DNA of 64,000 nt from Gammaproteobacteria bacterium UBA2965 (GCA_002348385.1 DEBD01000001.1:58763-122762), one strand, 5' to 3'; positions 16,943 through 25,902 are shown, counted from the first letter of the stretch. Numbers and translations are program-made. Notes: generated by a model not told the origin, from the sequence alone.

Positions 16943-18160
16943 TCAGCCTGGAGCGTGCTCCGCTAACTCGTCACGAAATTGCGGCGCCGCAATCTCCAAC
17001 AGGGCTTTGGCACGAGCTTCCACCGGTAGGTTCTTGAGCCGAGCCACACCATGCTCCGTAACAACGAAATCCACGTCGGTGCGCAGAGCTGTTACCAACT
17101 CGACCTTGGGAACAATGCGCGACACACTACCACCTCTTGCAGTGGCATTCATAGCCACAATTGACCTACCCCCTTTGGACGCTTTGGCCCCTCGCATGAA
17201 GTCCACCGCACCACCGGTACCCGAAATCTGTCGGCCTGCGGCTACTTCGGCGTTGACCTGACCGAATAGATCGATCTCCACGGCGGAATTAACGGAAACA
17301 AAATTGTCAAGCTGACCGATCACGCCAACCTCGTGCGTGTAGTTAGCCCCCCGAAATTGAACGCTCGGTGTGTGTGCCAACCAGTCAACAAACTCACTGG
17401 AGCCAAGTGCCATCCCAATAGCGTGCACATTCTTGTCGATAGCCTTACGAACGCCGGTTAGATTTCCATCTCGAATCAGGGCCATCCCCCCATCGTCGAT
17501 GAGCCCGCTGTGCATGCCTAGATCGTTCTTGTCTCCCAGCCTGCTCAAGATGGCAGCCGGTATCCCCCCAATGCCCGTCTGCAGACAGTCGCCGTCCTCG
17601 ATGAGATCGGCAACCAGCTCACCAATTCGATTCGCCGCCTCGTCGATCTTGGGGCGGGGCATCTCATGCAGCACCCGGTTGGATTCCAGAACATAGTCGA
17701 GCCGGCCTTCTTCGATCGGCACCGCACCCGCGGGCGCGACGAATGCGCTGTTCAGTTCCGCCACAACGGTTTTTGCGCAGCCGAGAACCGCTTGCGTGAA
17801 GTCCACGTTCGGCCCCACGCACAGCCGGCCGTCTGCACTTCTTGCTACCTGGATCAGCGCCACATCCACGTCGCTTGCCAGGTAGTCGTATACCCAGCGC
17901 ATCTGCATAGGCAGAAAGCGCAGGCGTCCCGGCTCCGCTTCACGCAGATCCGGCGTCATGAAAAACGTGGTCATGTGCGCTTGGGGCGCGATGCGCGTGA
18001 AGTTCGTTCGGTTGTATCCCGGCAGCGGGAACTGAATGAAATGAAGACCCTCGGGCAATGGGGTATCTGCCAAGGCCTGTAGCAAAGCGGTGGGCTCGTT
18101 GACGCTGCCGGCGACGAACACGCGCGCACCAGCGGTGAAGCAGGAAGCCAAATCGGACAT
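16943..18160 (-). CDS. Acetyl-CoA hydrolase/transferase family protein
   Basis: 405-residue class I CoA-transferase of the Ach1/4-hydroxybutyrate CoA-transferase type. ATG 18160 (MSDLASCFTAGARVFVAG) gives a family-like N-terminus; an upstream in-frame start at 18241 would abut the divergent thioesterase. Diagnostic segments are DCLQTGIGGIPAAILSRLGD (about 191-210), NAEVAAGRQISGTGGAVDF and DFVVTEHGVARLKN near the C-terminus. In 4-hydroxybutyrate CoA-transferases the catalytic Glu lies in a His-(Ser/Thr)-Glu motif just after the GIGGIP region. Here the corresponding stretch is LGMHSGLIDDG (about 214-224), with Gly at that place. It may therefore be a variant enzyme or not a CoA transferase; see findings. 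Confidence 0.82.
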   Translation of the reverse strand: MSDLASCFTAGARVFVAGSVNEPTALLQALADTPLPEGLHFIQFPLPGYNRTNFTRIAPQAHMTTFFMTPDLREAEPGRLRFLPMQMRWVYDYLASDVDVALIQVARSADGRLCVGPNVDFTQAVLGCAKTVVAELNSAFVAPAGAVPIEEGRLDYVLESNRVLHEMPRPKIDEAANRIGELVADLIEDGDCLQTGIGGIPAAILSRLGDKNDLGMHSGLIDDGGMALIRDGNLTGVRKAIDKNVHAIGMALGSSEFVDWLAHTPSVQFRGANYTHEVGVIGQLDNFVSVNSAVEIDLFGQVNAEVAAGRQISGTGGAVDFMRGAKASKGGRSIVAMNATARGGSVSRIVPKVELVTALRTDVDFVVTEHGVARLKNLPVEARAKALLEIAAPQFRDELAEHAPG

Positions 18161-18240
18161 GTGTAGACCTGTGATAAGTAATTGAGTTTTTATCGCCCGG
18201 ATTCTAGCGCTGGCCGCCTGGATTTCGTAATAATCCTGCA

Positions 18241-19080
18241 ATGATCCACGGCGGCCTCAGTGATCTTTTCGACCTGCTACGCGTGCAGCGCGAGCGCGGC
18301 GACACCCATATTGGCGGCCATGTAGGAGGCGGCCGCTCGCGGGTCTACGGTGGGCAGTTCCTGGGCCAGGGGCTGATGGCGGCGCTTGATGACACCGATG
18401 GCGCGGCCGCCCGGTCGCTACAGAGCCTGTACTTACGCCCTGGCAGCACCGATGTTCCTTTGCGCTATACGGCCACATCCATGGCCGATGATTTCATTGC
18501 GGTTAGTGCGTTTCAGGACGAACAGGCACAGCGCTGCCTGTTCAGCATGGACGTTCGTCTTGGAGAGCCTGCCTGCGCTCCGGCGATTCCCATGCCCGAG
18601 GTACCACCACCCCAGGCGTGCGTTTCCCGCGAAGAAGGCATCGGCAACCTGGAACGCAACACCGACTCCACCTGGGCCGTTCTCGATTCGCCCTTCGACT
18701 ACCGGTTCGTGGAGAACATTTGGGCGGAGGATTTCCGCGCGCCCGCCCACCACGTGTGGTTTAGGGCGCGGGATCTGGATGGCGAGCCCTGCAGCGAGCC
18801 GCAGTCCCTGCAGCAGGCCGCCCTGGCCTACTTCAGCGACGACAACATCATGGACAACGCGCTGTTTCCACACGGATGGCACAACTGCTGGAGCAACCTG
18901 CAAACGGCCAGCCTGGATCACAGCGTGTGGTTTCACGCCGACATCGACCTTGGCTCGTGGCTGCTGTTTGCCCAGGACAGTCCGGTGGCGGCCCATGGTC
19001 GCGGCATGACCCGTGGACTCTTCTATCGCCCCGATGGCGTGCTGGTAGCCACGGCCTACCAGGAAATTCTGATGCGATGA
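18241..19080 (+). CDS. Acyl-CoA thioesterase II (TesB-like)
   Basis: 279-residue double-hotdog thioesterase hydrolysing acyl-CoA to free acid and CoA. N-terminal hotdog: GGHVGGGRSRVYGGQFLGQ. C-terminal hotdog: ASLDHSVWFHADIDLGSWLL, then HGRGMTRGLFYRPDGVLVAT. The Asp of LDHSVWFH corresponds to the catalytic aspartate of TesB. It is divergent from the acetyl-CoA hydrolase family gene, sharing an 80-bp promoter region, and 49 bp upstream of a deacetylase gene. Confidence 0.9.
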   Translation: MIHGGLSDLFDLLRVQRERGDTHIGGHVGGGRSRVYGGQFLGQGLMAALDDTDGAAARSLQSLYLRPGSTDVPLRYTATSMADDFIAVSAFQDEQAQRCLFSMDVRLGEPACAPAIPMPEVPPPQACVSREEGIGNLERNTDSTWAVLDSPFDYRFVENIWAEDFRAPAHHVWFRARDLDGEPCSEPQSLQQAALAYFSDDNIMDNALFPHGWHNCWSNLQTASLDHSVWFHADIDLGSWLLFAQDSPVAAHGRGMTRGLFYRPDGVLVATAYQEILMR

Positions 19081-19129
19081 GCGCTCTGAAGGCCTCCCAC
19101 CTTCGCTTGCGGTGCTAACATCGCTACCC

Positions 19130-20038
19130 ATGCTGGTGTATAGCCATCCCGACTGCGCGCGCCACGAGGTTCCCGACGGCCACCCGGAACGCTCCGATCG
19201 GATGGGCGCCGTGATGGCGGGATTGGAGCACGCCGGTCTGCTGGCGCAGGTCGAGACGCGCCAGGCTTCCCGAGCAAGCAACGAGGAGCTGGCCGGCGTA
19301 CATGCAACGGATCTGATCCAGATTCTCACGACAACTAGCCCCACCGACGACCTGGTGGCCATCGACGCCGATACCTGCATGGGGCCCACCAGCCTGAGTG
19401 CAGCCATCCACGCAGCGGGCGCCGTATTAGACGGCGTGCGAGCAGTTCTCGACGGAACACACCGGCGCGCGTTCTGTGCGGTCCGGCCGCCCGGACACCA
19501 TGCGGAAGCAGACGCGGCTATGGGTTTCTGCCTGTTCAACAGCGTTGCCGTCGGCGCCCACGCCGCCCTGGAGCAGCTCGAACGCGTGGCCATCCTGGAT
19601 TTCGACGTACACCACGGCAACGGCACCGTAGACATATTCAAAAACCGGCCCGAAGTTCTGGTGTGCTCCAGCTTTCAGCACCCCTTCTACCCTTTCCGGT
19701 ACGCCGACATCCACCGGCCCAATATCGTGAACACGCCGCTGCCGGCGGGTACCGCCAGCGACGCTTTCCGACAGGCCATCGAGCGCGACTGGCTGCCGGC
19801 TTTGGATGCCCACCGACCGCAACTGATCCTGGTGTCAGCTGGATTCGACGCCCATGCGCACGACCCGCTGGCGCAGCTACAGCTGCAGACAGACGACTTT
19901 CGCTGGATCACCGAGCTGATCGTGGATCAGGCGGAGCGTTTCGCCGACGGGGCGGTGGTTTCTACCCTGGAAGGCGGCTACGACCTAGACGCGTTGGCCG
20001 CGAGTGCCGCCGCCCACGTGGGGGCACTGGCTGCCTGA
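19130..20038 (+). CDS. Histone deacetylase family / acetoin-utilisation-type deacetylase
   Basis: 302-residue arginase-fold zinc amidohydrolase of the HDAC/AcuC/acetylpolyamine amidohydrolase superfamily. Key elements are visible: RPPGHHAE with the general-base His pair (about 122-123), DFDVHHGNGT with zinc ligands (about 157-166), and GFDAHAHDP with a further zinc Asp. ATG 19130 gives MLVYSHPDCARHEVPDGHPE, the family N-terminus. It probably deacetylates a small molecule or protein lysine; the substrate cannot be read from sequence. Confidence 0.9.
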   Translation: MLVYSHPDCARHEVPDGHPERSDRMGAVMAGLEHAGLLAQVETRQASRASNEELAGVHATDLIQILTTTSPTDDLVAIDADTCMGPTSLSAAIHAAGAVLDGVRAVLDGTHRRAFCAVRPPGHHAEADAAMGFCLFNSVAVGAHAALEQLERVAILDFDVHHGNGTVDIFKNRPEVLVCSSFQHPFYPFRYADIHRPNIVNTPLPAGTASDAFRQAIERDWLPALDAHRPQLILVSAGFDAHAHDPLAQLQLQTDDFRWITELIVDQAERFADGAVVSTLEGGYDLDALAASAAAHVGALAA

Positions 20039-20049
20039 GACCGCGCGCC

Positions 20050-20829
20050 TTACGCACCGGTGAACTTGGCGTCGCGCTTCTCGAGAAAGGCGCTCACACC
20101 CTCGGAAAAATCGCTGCTGGATCCCGCTTCGTTCTGCAGGCGGGCTTCCAGATCGATCTGCTGCTCGAAGGCGTTGTGCCACGTATTCCAGTATGCCTGA
20201 CGGATCAGTGCCAGGGATCTCGGCCCATCGGCCAATCGGCGGGCGATCCCCATTGCGCCCTCCAGGAGCTCGTCGTTGTCTTCAAAAAGACGATTCACCA
20301 ACCCCCACTCGTGGGCCGTTTCTGCAGGCAGGCGTTCCGCCAGAAGGGAAAGCTCCATGGCCCGACCCCAGCCCACAAGACGCGGTAGCATGTAAGTGGA
20401 CCCGCCGTCGGGAACCAGGCCGATGCGGGCAAACGCCTGCAGGAAGTAGCCCAGCTTCGAGGCGCACACGATGTCTCCGATCATGGCAAAGCTCATACCA
20501 ATGCCCGCCGCGGCCCCGTTGACGGCGGTAACAATGGGTATGTCGAGGTCGCGCAGGGTAAGCAGCAAGGGGTGATAGCCGCCACGCAGGCCACCGCCAA
20601 CACCACCGCCCTCGTTGCGATTGTCGTCCTGCAGGTTGGCACCGGCACAGAAGCCCCTGCCTTCTCCCGTGAGCAGCAGGCAGCGTGCCCCGTTGGACGG
20701 CTCGCGGACCTCGCCAACGGCCTCGGTAAAATCGGCCAGCATCTGCGCACCAACGGCGTTCATCACCTCCGGGTGGTTGAATTTCAGCACGGCCACCTTG
20801 CCGTCAAAGTCCAGTCGCATGCGCTCCAT
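20050..20829 (-). CDS. Enoyl-CoA hydratase/isomerase family protein
   Basis: 259-residue crotonase-fold protein. The oxyanion-hole elements are GRGFCAGANL and AAAGIGMSFAMIGDIV. ARIGLVPDGGSTYMLPRLVG carries the Asp-Gly-Gly typical of PaaG-like isomerases, rather than the Glu-Glu pair of a standard hydratase. ATG 20829 has a G-rich Shine-Dalgarno directly upstream. It may act in ring-opening or unsaturated acyl-CoA metabolism. It is convergent with the deacetylase gene. Confidence 0.87.
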   Translation of the reverse strand: MERMRLDFDGKVAVLKFNHPEVMNAVGAQMLADFTEAVGEVREPSNGARCLLLTGEGRGFCAGANLQDDNRNEGGGVGGGLRGGYHPLLLTLRDLDIPIVTAVNGAAAGIGMSFAMIGDIVCASKLGYFLQAFARIGLVPDGGSTYMLPRLVGWGRAMELSLLAERLPAETAHEWGLVNRLFEDNDELLEGAMGIARRLADGPRSLALIRQAYWNTWHNAFEQQIDLEARLQNEAGSSSDFSEGVSAFLEKRDAKFTGA

Positions 20830-21127
20830 GAGCCCCCCTAATCGAACATTCTTGGTATGAATACTGTGACGGAACCTTAACCTCCCCACGGAGAATTTTC
20901 GACTCGCGACGTCCGCCCGAGGCCCACAACGTCACTATTATTGACAATATATGCCAGTTGTCCGCCCAATGCGGGGCACAGGCTGACGGCGACCCATTCG
21001 CAGGGAGCACAGGTCCCAGCAGAGGGCCCGTCAAGTTGAAATTCCGGCCTTGTCCAGGTTTCATCAGGTTGTGCGTGCCGGAGTAGTCGGCCAATGGTTG
21101 GCGGACACGCGCACGAGAGGCCGAAAC
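20830..21127. other. Divergent intergenic region, 298 bp
   Basis: It separates the divergent crotonase and GNAT genes. It contains TTGACA at about 20942 in an AT-rich patch, but no well-placed -10 box for the rightward gene. No hairpin with a T-run and no convincing small gene are seen. Confidence 0.3.
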
Positions 21128-21649
21128 ATGGCACAACTCACTACCTGCGAAGTGAAGCTGGCCGCCCCGAGCGATGCGCCACTAATCGCGCGCATGTCGA
21201 AATCCTACATCGAGCAGGGGTTACGCTGGCGCTGGCGTGCCCCACAAATCCGCCGCAAGATCGCATGCCCAGACAGCGTGGTGCTGGTGGCCGAAATCCA
21301 GTCGTCCGGCGTAGCGCGGGTGGGGGCCTTTGCCGTAATGGATTTCATTTCCGATGCGCAACGGGATAAGGCCATCCTGAATCTGCTGGCGGTGCATCCC
21401 AAGCTGCGTCGCAACGGCGTGGGCGGCAAGCTGCTGGCCTGGCTGCACGACAGCGCCATGGTAGCCGGTTGTGAATACATCGACCTGCAGGTGCGCGCCG
21501 ACAATCAGGACGCGCGCCGGTTTTACCGCACTCTGGGGTACCAGGACGAAGCGTTACTGCCCGGATACTACGACGGCAAGGTGAGCGCCTACCAGATGAA
21601 GCTGCGCTTGCGCGAGTGCGGCCCACCCGACGCACTGCCTCCGCTATAA
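21128..21649 (+). CDS. GNAT family N-acetyltransferase
   Basis: 173-residue acetyltransferase. The acetyl-CoA binding loop is LNLLAVHPKLRRNGVGGKLL (motif R-x-x-G-x-G, about residues 84-103), followed by the C-terminal IDLQVRADNQDARRFYRTLG typical of GNATs. ATG 21128 is used; the frame is open upstream to 21050 without a better start. The substrate is unknown. It lies 29 bp upstream of a cation-efflux gene on the same strand. Confidence 0.85.
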   Translation: MAQLTTCEVKLAAPSDAPLIARMSKSYIEQGLRWRWRAPQIRRKIACPDSVVLVAEIQSSGVARVGAFAVMDFISDAQRDKAILNLLAVHPKLRRNGVGGKLLAWLHDSAMVAGCEYIDLQVRADNQDARRFYRTLGYQDEALLPGYYDGKVSAYQMKLRLRECGPPDALPPL

Positions 21650-21678
21650 TTGGGCCGAGCCCGCGGCATCGAGCAGGT

Positions 21679-22569
21679 TTGGCACACTCACACTCTCACG
21701 CCCATCACCACCCGACCGGCCCCGACAACGAAACCGCCGTGGGCCGCGCTTTCGTTCTCATCGCCGGCTTCATGGTGGTGGAGGTTCTGGGCGGGCTGCT
21801 CGCGAATTCCCTTACCCTGCTGGCCGACGCGGGCCACATGCTGCTGGACGCCACTGCGCTGGGCTTGTCCTGGTACTCGCTGAAACTGTCGCGACGGGCT
21901 CAGGACCAGCGCCTGTCTTACGGCTATCACCGCTACCAGGTATTGGCGGCGTTCATCAACGGCTTGCTGCTGCTGGGCCTGATTGCCTGGATCCTTACGG
22001 AAGCCTACGAACGCTTCAGCGCCCCCCAGCAGATGCTGCCACTGCCCGCACTGACCGTGGCGCTGATCGGGTTGGTGGTGAACGTGATCGCCTTCCGCTG
22101 GCTTCACCACACACAAGACAACGCCGCCGTGCGCAGCGCGGCCCTGCACGTCATCGGTGACATCCTCGGGTCCGGTGCGGCAATTGCGGCCGCTCTCGTC
22201 TACTACTTCACCGGCTGGCCCTACGCAGACCCGCTGCTGGCGCTCGTGGTGGTGGTCATCCTGGCGCGTGGCGCCTGGCGCGTGCTCTCGGAGTCGGCCC
22301 ACATACTGCTGGAAGGCGTGCCCCACGGGATCAATCTGAGAGAGATTGCCGAGGCGCTCACCCAACGCATTCCCGAGGTGCGCAACGTCCACCACCTGCA
22401 TGCGTGGGCCTTGACCGCGGAGAAGCCGTTGCTCACATTACATGCCAGCGTTGAAGAGAACGTCGAGTTGGGTGGCGTGGTCACCCGCATGAAGGCTGTG
22501 CTGAACGATGACTTCGGCATAGACCACTCCACCATCCAAGTAGAACATGGACCCTGTCCCGATGACTGA
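21679..22569 (+). CDS. Cation diffusion facilitator (CDF) family metal exporter
   Basis: About 296-residue proton/metal antiporter of the ZnT/CzcD group, in the inner membrane. The His-rich N-terminus (AHSHSHAHHH) precedes six helices. The metal-site motifs are LADAGHMLLD (HxxxD in helix II) and ALHVIGDILGS (HxxxD in helix V), followed by the cytoplasmic ferredoxin-like domain. I chose TTG 21679 because it gives the standard MAHSHSH-type start just after the GNAT stop. GTG 21616, which overlaps GNAT by 34 bp, is the alternative. It probably exports zinc or a similar divalent cation. Confidence 0.9.
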   Translation: MAHSHSHAHHHPTGPDNETAVGRAFVLIAGFMVVEVLGGLLANSLTLLADAGHMLLDATALGLSWYSLKLSRRAQDQRLSYGYHRYQVLAAFINGLLLLGLIAWILTEAYERFSAPQQMLPLPALTVALIGLVVNVIAFRWLHHTQDNAAVRSAALHVIGDILGSGAAIAAALVYYFTGWPYADPLLALVVVVILARGAWRVLSESAHILLEGVPHGINLREIAEALTQRIPEVRNVHHLHAWALTAEKPLLTLHASVEENVELGGVVTRMKAVLNDDFGIDHSTIQVEHGPCPDD

Positions 22570-22969
22570 AGCGGATCCACAGCAGCAGAAGCCTCAACAG
22601 AAAGGCAACACGGGATTCCTGCGCGTGGTCAAAGCCGCCGGTTACTCCACCCAGGGTGTCAAAGCCGCCTGGCAGCACGAATCCGCTTTCCGTCAGGAGC
22701 TGACCAGCGGCATCGTCCTGTTGCCGCTCGCCTACTGGCTGGCGGAGACATGGCTGCAGCTGCTGCTGATGATCTGGGCATGCGCCCTGGTGCTCATCAC
22801 CGAGCTTTTGAACTCGGCCATCGAGACGGTGTTGGATCGGGTGAGTGTGGAGCAGCACACGCTGGCCGGGCGCGCCAAAGACATCGCTTCGGCCGCGGTG
22901 GCGCTGGCGATCTTTCTCGTACTGGGGACCTACGGCGCCGTGGCAGCGGCCAAGTTCGGCTGGCTGTAA
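22547..22969 (+). CDS. dgkA: Diacylglycerol kinase
   Basis: 140-residue inner-membrane diacylglycerol kinase that phosphorylates diacylglycerol to phosphatidate. Family landmarks are GFLRVVKAAGYSTQGVKAAW, ESAFRQE and the signature ELLNSAIETVLDRV, with three transmembrane helices. The N-terminus has about 20 extra polar residues (many Gln) compared with E. coli DgkA. It starts at ATG 22547, or at ATG 22562, which overlaps the exporter stop by 8 bp; both imply translational coupling. Confidence 0.92.
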   Translation: MDPVPMTEADPQQQKPQQKGNTGFLRVVKAAGYSTQGVKAAWQHESAFRQELTSGIVLLPLAYWLAETWLQLLLMIWACALVLITELLNSAIETVLDRVSVEQHTLAGRAKDIASAAVALAIFLVLGTYGAVAAAKFGWL

Positions 22970-22985
22970 CACCAGCACAAACCCT

Positions 22986-23987
22986 TCAACCCAGCAGTTC
23001 GTTGGCCCTGTCGATCAGCGGCGTCATGGACAGCTTCGTTTCCTCCCACAGCGGATCCTCCCGCTTGCCCCTGCGGTGCAGGCTGAGGTTCAGACCCGTG
23101 ATTATGGCGAACTTGTAGGCGGCCAACGCCCGGAACCAGTTCAGGTCGGGCAGCGGCGCACCGTACGCCTCGGAGTACAGCGAGACCAGCGTGTCCGGAT
23201 CGAGAAATTGAGGCCGTTCTGCCCGCTCCCCGGCCCATGCAGTGGGGTCGCTGAAGGTGCAGATCCAGCCCACGTCGTTGAGGGTGGCGCCAACACCGGT
23301 GAGCTCCCAATCGATGACCGCCAGCAACCGGCCGTCGAACGAGCAGAACAGGTTGGCCACCTGAAAGTCGCCGTGAAAGATACCCACCGGGGCGCCCTCG
23401 GGAATCTGATCCAACAGCTTCTGGCGCACCACGGGCACATCCTTCAGCCGCTCCGGATCCGCCGCCCGCTCGTAGAAGCGGTCCCAGCGGGTAACGTCCT
23501 CATCGAAGGGTACGGGATCGCCGAGATAGGAAGCCTTGGCAGGATCCACTTTATGTATCTCGGCCAACGCACCCATCACCTGGGCGCCGAGATCCAGCAG
23601 CGCTGAATCTCCCAGCTTGGCACCCCATTCGTCCTCACCCAGACGCAACACATCGCCGTCCAGCCAGGGCACCACGAAGTAAGGGCTGCCGAACCACTGC
23701 AGATCGTCTCCGGACCAGTTCACCGAGCAGTGCGGCACATCGGTTTCATCCAGCGCGTTCAGCACCGCCACCTGCCGGAGTACGTCAGCCGTACCACGCC
23801 AGTTTACGTTGGGCGGCGGCAGACGCAGAAACCAGCTGTCGGTGCTGTCGCCCAACTCCACCCTGAACCCATACGCAAAGCCGGCGTGACCGGGCATCTT
23901 GACCACATCGAAGATGCGCACATCGTCGCGGCCGTAGCGGTCGGCACAGAATGGCGCCAGCCGGTCGGTGAGTTCTGCAAGGTCCAT
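22986..23987 (-). CDS. Phosphotransferase family protein (APH/ACAD10-like kinase fold)
   Basis: 333-residue aminoglycoside-phosphotransferase-fold protein. The Brenner-type catalytic motif is HGDFQVANLF, and the metal-binding Asp follows in LLAVIDWELTG. This subgroup is usually found with acyl-CoA dehydrogenases and ligases and is thought to phosphorylate hydroxyacyl intermediates, as in ACAD10/11-type 4-hydroxyacid degradation; antibiotic resistance is unlikely. It is 25 bp downstream of the acyl-CoA synthetase gene on the same strand, which supports an acyl-CoA role. Confidence 0.82.
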   Translation of the reverse strand: MDLAELTDRLAPFCADRYGRDDVRIFDVVKMPGHAGFAYGFRVELGDSTDSWFLRLPPPNVNWRGTADVLRQVAVLNALDETDVPHCSVNWSGDDLQWFGSPYFVVPWLDGDVLRLGEDEWGAKLGDSALLDLGAQVMGALAEIHKVDPAKASYLGDPVPFDEDVTRWDRFYERAADPERLKDVPVVRQKLLDQIPEGAPVGIFHGDFQVANLFCSFDGRLLAVIDWELTGVGATLNDVGWICTFSDPTAWAGERAERPQFLDPDTLVSLYSEAYGAPLPDLNWFRALAAYKFAIITGLNLSLHRRGKREDPLWEETKLSMTPLIDRANELLG

Positions 23988-24012
23988 ACGCGTCGCTCCG
24001 AGCTAAGAGTGT

Positions 24013-25560
24013 CTATATGGGCGCTGGACCGGGAAATTGCTCCCGCAGCAGCCGCTTGAGAATCTTGCCGCTGGGGTTGCGGGGAATTTCGGAAACAAAC
24101 TCAACGCTCTGCGGACGTTTGTAGCCAGCCAGCTTTCCGCGGCAGAACTCCATCACCTCTGCCACGTCCAGGGTGTCGTCACTGCGCACTACGATGGCCA
24201 GCGGTGACTCGCCCCATTTCTCGCTCGCAAGCCCGATCACGGCCGCTTCGGAAATCTTCGGATGGGTCATGAGGACCCCCTCGATTTCCGCCGGATAGAC
24301 GTTTTCTCCGCCCGAGATGATCATGTCCTTGATGCGATCCTGAATGGACACAAACCCCTGTGCATCCATAGTCGCCACGTCCCCCGTATACAGCCAGCCG
24401 TCCTTGATGGTCTCGGCCGTGGCCTCCGGGTTGTTCCAGTACTCGCGCATGATGTGCTTGCCGCCCACCAGCACTTCTCCCGGCTCCCCGGGCGCACAGT
24501 CTTCCCCAGCTTCGTTCACCACCCGCACCTCGGTGTGAAAAAACGATTTGCCGGTGGATTCGGGCCTGGCCAGCGCGCTCTCGCTGTCCATCAAACATGC
24601 CGGCCCACAGGACTCGGTGAGCCCGTACACCTGCAGGATATTGATACCCATATCCGTGTATGCCTGGGTGAGCGACACCGGCACGGGAGCTGCACCGGTC
24701 ATGATCCAGCGCAACTGCGAGAAGTCGAAGCGCTCCGTAAAGCCCTCCACCTGCAGCATGAAATTCAGCATGGCCGGAACCATGAGCCCGGTCTGAATAC
24801 CTTCGCGATCGATCAACTCCCACGCGAGCCCGGGCTCGAAGGCGCGCATGACCACCGAGGTGACACCCCGATAAACGTTGACGGCCAGGGGCGTGAGCGC
24901 ACCAACGTGGAACATGGGCAGTGCCGCCAGGTAACTGTCGCCCTCCTGATAATAGGCACTGGCGGAAATGGTGAGGATGGCCCAGATAGCGGTGCTGTGC
25001 GTGTGCACCACGCCCTTGGGAAGACCCGTGGTGCCCGAGGTATACATAATATAGAGGATGTCCTCGTCACATGCCCCCATGGGTGGCTCCTCGGTAGAGC
25101 CGGCATCACGAAAATCCGCATAGGCCTGCGCGAAATGGGCTGCTTCCCCCGCGCTGTTCACCTGCAGCCACTGCGTCACATCGGTTTTGTCCCCGCGCGC
25201 GTGCAGGTCCGCCACGGTATCCACAAATTCGTCGTCGAAGATCAGCCGCGTAGTGCCGCTGTTCTTTAGGATGAATTCCAGCTCATCTGCCACCAGTCGC
25301 CAGTTCAACGGCACCACCACCGCACCGATCTTGGCCAGCGCGAAGTACGCCTCCATGAACTCAGCGCTGTTCATGAGCAGCAAACCCACCCGCTCGCCCT
25401 TCTCTATGCCGTTGGCCACCAGGGCATTGGCGAACCGGTTACAGCGAGCGTCCAGGCCAGCGAACGTGAGCCGCTCCGCTGAGTGGCTGCCCACATAAGC
25501 CTCCGTGTCCGGCGTCAAAAACGCCCGCTTGGTTAGCAGTAATCCCAGGTTGTTTTCCAC
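24013..25560 (-). CDS. Acyl-CoA synthetase (AMP-forming)
   Basis: 515-residue class I adenylate-forming ligase activating a carboxylic acid to acyl-CoA. The P-loop is YTSGTTGLPKGV (about 170-181), followed by YGLTESCG, GWLYTGDVATMD, DRIKDMIISGGENVYP and the catalytic Lys in NPSGKILK near the C-terminus. The start is GTG 25560, preceded by AGGAGAGG at ideal distance; an in-frame ATG at 25608 is less well placed. It is in operon with a phosphotransferase gene. Its upstream region also holds the first candidate small RNA, on the opposite strand. Confidence 0.93.
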   Translation of the reverse strand: MENNLGLLLTKRAFLTPDTEAYVGSHSAERLTFAGLDARCNRFANALVANGIEKGERVGLLLMNSAEFMEAYFALAKIGAVVVPLNWRLVADELEFILKNSGTTRLIFDDEFVDTVADLHARGDKTDVTQWLQVNSAGEAAHFAQAYADFRDAGSTEEPPMGACDEDILYIMYTSGTTGLPKGVVHTHSTAIWAILTISASAYYQEGDSYLAALPMFHVGALTPLAVNVYRGVTSVVMRAFEPGLAWELIDREGIQTGLMVPAMLNFMLQVEGFTERFDFSQLRWIMTGAAPVPVSLTQAYTDMGINILQVYGLTESCGPACLMDSESALARPESTGKSFFHTEVRVVNEAGEDCAPGEPGEVLVGGKHIMREYWNNPEATAETIKDGWLYTGDVATMDAQGFVSIQDRIKDMIISGGENVYPAEIEGVLMTHPKISEAAVIGLASEKWGESPLAIVVRSDDTLDVAEVMEFCRGKLAGYKRPQSVEFVSEIPRNPSGKILKRLLREQFPGPAPI

Positions 25561-25738
25561 GTGACCTCTCCTTGCAAGCAGCCGCTTTTTTATCAACGGG
25601 CCCAGCACGAAACAAGCCTAAGGTGCACACGGATGCCTTTTGGAGGTCGGGAGCGGCACGATGGAGGCGCCCGGCGCGCCTGGCTGAGGATTAAATACCC
25701 CCGGTAACTTTTCGTAACAAAATAATCCCGCAAGCCCC

Positions 25739-25766
25739 TTGCCCTAGTGCAACCGGTGGGTAGAAT
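25739..25766 (+). promoter_or_regulatory. Putative promoter of small RNA 1
   Basis: TTGCCC (25739-25744) and TAGAAT (25761-25766) are spaced 16 bp apart. A start point near 25773 would lead directly into the structured stretch that follows. It is a moderate match to the sigma-70 consensus. Confidence 0.4.
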
Positions 25767-25772
25767 GCGCGC

Positions 25773-25887
25773 CTTCTTGTGGAGGCCGATACCAAGGTTT
25801 CGCAAGAAAAGCGTGGCGCGGTGTCTTCCTCCCTCCTCCCTCACCGTATGGACAGCACCTACGGGTGCTGTCCGCCACGCACTTTTT
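25773..25887 (+). ncRNA. Candidate small RNA 1 with anti-Shine-Dalgarno loop
   Basis: No plausible protein is encoded here, but the strand folds clearly. A closing stem GCGTGGC/GCCACGC (25811-25817 with 25874-25880) encloses two hairpins. The first has a CGGTG/CACCG stem (25819-25823, 25842-25846) with an 18-nt pyrimidine loop carrying TCCTCCC twice in tandem (25827-25840). The second is a perfect 10-bp stem (25850-25859 with 25864-25873) closed by a TACG tetraloop, a UNCG type. TTTTT (25883-25887) follows immediately, as in an intrinsic terminator. A 5' hairpin TTCTTG/CAAGAA (25774-25779, 25803-25808) is also possible. The exposed TCCTCCC is complementary to a strong ribosome binding site, suggesting translational repression in trans. 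The 5' end is inferred from a moderate promoter. Confidence 0.6.
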
Positions 25888-25902
25888 CCCAATTAGTCCA
25901 CC

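Noticed and set aside
24262..25269. 335-codon rightward frame opposite the acyl-CoA synthetase
   Set aside because: Antisense to a gene whose motifs are all intact; no recognisable domain.
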